In this document: piece after piece, positions 27,147 to 28,454 of the stretch | Position numbering within the stretch: position 1 is the first letter of the stretch | How the letters are laid out: each line of letters starts with the position of its first letter | Assembly (NCBI GenBank): GCA_037447655.1 | Contig: JBBHKE010001792.1 | Location: 20,354 to 48,807, forward strand | Direction of reading: 5' to 3' | Length of the DNA stretch: 28,454 bases | Source: Zygnema cylindricum | Taxonomy: Eukaryota > Streptophyta > Zygnematophyceae > Zygnematales > Zygnemataceae | Translations under genes and position numbers: made by a program | The notes under the pieces: model-generated | Database searches by the model: none | Seen by the model: only the letters and a program-made list of their open reading frames with translations | Told to the model about the DNA's origin: nothing

Positions 27147-28330
27147 ATTGGAGTCGTACAACTATTTTCTTTATCCATTTGAAAATTTTCAAGCATATTT
27201 CCAATTGCTTCTTTTTGAGTTAGTCTTATAGTTTTTTTCTCTCTATCCCTCTCTATCTAAATTCCCAAAATATACATTGCCTCCCCCAAGTATTTTATTT
27301 CAAATCTACTCTTTAGATCCTTTTTCAATCTATTAATTTTCTCCCTTAATTTACTCAAAACAAGCAAATCATCAACATATATGTCAATGAAAATTATACC
27401 TTCCTCATCCTTAAATAGATAGATCGAATGATCCGAACTGATTCGGATATATCCCAAACTTGTCAAAAACTCGTCCGGCTTCTTGTTCCATTAGCGTGGA
27501 ACTTGCTTTTGTCCATAAAGAGACTTTTTCAATCTGCACACCTTACTTTGTTCTCATTTCTCCACAAATCCTTCTGGTTGTCGCATGAAGATCTGTTCTT
27601 CTAATTCTCCGTATAAGAAGGCGGTTTTGATGTCCATTTGGTGCACTTCCATGTCTTCTGCTGCCGCAAGACTAAGTAGTATCCGGATGGAGGGAAATCT
27701 AACAACCGCGGCGAAGGTCTCCTCATAATTAATTCCCTTCTTCTGTGTGAACCCATTTGCCACTAATCTGGCCCTGTATCGCTCGATAGTGTTATCCGGA
27801 TTGAGTTTCAATTTAAATACCCACTTGCATCATATCGGCTTTCTGTCCGGAGGACAATCCACCAGCTCCCATGTGTTTGCTTCCACAATGGAAGCCATCT
27901 CATCATTAATGGTTGTCATCCATCTACTACGTTGCGGACTATTAACTGCTTCTGAGTAGGTCCGGGGTTCGCTCAAATGTGACAGCTTAGATACCTTATG
28001 TTCACTTGTCTCTCTTGAAGTCTCTTGCTGCTTCTCTTTCCTCCTTCAAACTTCGATGGTGGAATGGAGGGTAATCTCATATTTCTCCGAACGACTTCAT
28101 CTTCTCCCCTATCTGTGGAGTCCATCTCGAGACGTTCATCATCAATTTCCGGTCTTTCCTTGTTTTCTTCCTCGGTTAGAGTCAAAAGTTGTGATTCCAA
28201 AAGAGGGTCACTCTCGATTAGATTTTTCTCTTCCTCTGCAAGGTCAGGCTGAACCGGAGTTCGGTTAAAAGAAATCTGAATCTAACTCATTTTCAGATTC
28301 AATTCTAATTCTAACCGGTTTAGTGTATTT
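27147..28330 (-). pseudogene. N1 integrase tail and reverse transcriptase (family B)
   Basis: On the minus strand the integrase C-terminal linker (K-Y-T-K-P-V-R-I-R-I-E-S-E-N-E...L-P-S-I-P-P-S-K-F) leads into RT: Y-S-E-A-V-N-S-P-Q-R-S-R-W-M, A-N-T-W-E-L-V-D-C-P-P-D-R-K-P-I, Y-R-A-R-L-V-A-N-G-F-T-Q-K-K-G, Q-M-D-I-K-T-A-F-L-Y-G and an intact Y-V-D-D-L-L-V-L box near 27365. Stops are present near 27825, 27550 and 27493 (the last in the S-L-Y-G-Q-K-Q-V-P-R region), and one before L-G-I near 27257. It ends with T-T-P-I-D-L at the AGTCT duplication where N2 inserted; RNase H continues at 20132. Confidence 0.85.
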
Positions 28331-28454
28331 TGAAACTCTGAGACCTCCATAAGTCCTCAGAGTGGACAGCTTCCAAGAAGCCTCTAGGATAATCCTGACC
28401 CCTTTGTGTTTAAGCAAAAATAACTGCCACCCTGGCAGACAAAAACTCTGACCA
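28331..28454 (-). repeat. 3' end of another family-B LTR at right edge
   Basis: The minus strand from the window edge (TGGTCAGAGTTTTTG) to GAGTTTCA at 28331 matches the variant U5 of the N1 LTR (18400-18530), including the TATCCTAGAGGCTTC block. It ends in CA exactly where N1's integrase-tail sequence starts, with no primer-binding site between. It is therefore best read as the border of a further insertion in N1 rather than N1's own 5' LTR. Confidence 0.65.

Noticed and set aside
1-28454. CRISPR arrays, bacterial operons, rRNA, intact host genes
   Set aside because: No regularly spaced repeats, no operon structure, and every convincing coding stretch is retroelement-derived and disrupted.

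Overview
This window is eukaryotic repeat DNA made almost entirely of LTR retrotransposons of the Ty1/copia superfamily, most of them broken and nested in one another. I see no intact host gene, tRNA, rRNA or CRISPR. The copia pol motifs (for example [10 protein letters not shown]), the LTR sizes and the repeated CGTACAA elements in the LTRs suggest a green plant, but the species cannot be read from the sequence.

Layout, left to right. 1-269 unassigned. 270-429 is the 3' end of a family-B LTR that abuts the pol gene of a family-A element (copy A1, +, 430-3545), followed by a polypurine tract and a putative A LTR (3546-3985), then a GA-rich tract. 4550-8155 holds one complete, very young, non-coding LTR element (NA1, minus strand): 1301-bp LTRs that differ at two bases, 5-bp target-site duplication AAAAG, about 1 kb of interior. 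8156-9660 is flank plus a decayed LINE-like reverse transcriptase 3' part. 9670-13125 is the 3' part of a + strand family-B element (P1): RT-RNase H, then one truncated and one full LTR in tandem. 13126-13600 is an inverted B-LTR fragment. 13600-18399 is family-A copy A2 (+): leader, gag, protease, integrase and most of RT. A2 is cut at 18399/18400 by a minus-strand B element (N1: 3' LTR 18400-19354, RNase H 19372-20132, RT and integrase tail 27147-28330). N1 is itself interrupted by a B element N2 (about 22962-27141, two LTRs, gag, decayed RNase H), by a family-C fragment (20517-22904: LTR, gag, protease, integrase) and at 28331 by another B LTR.

The most notable unifying signal is the primer-binding site. 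NA1, family B and probably family C do not carry the usual plant TGGTATCAGAGC site. They carry GGTTATGGGCCC(A) directly after the LTR, complementary to the anticodon arm of initiator tRNA-Met, the half-tRNA priming known from Drosophila copia and yeast Ty5. In B and C the gag reading frame passes through this site, and an in-frame ATG lies inside it, opposite the CAU anticodon. A second recurrent signal is a GTAC-rich hairpin in the U3 of every B LTR, whose arms change sequence between copies but keep pairing. Nothing in the window except possibly NA1 (in trans) looks able to move today.
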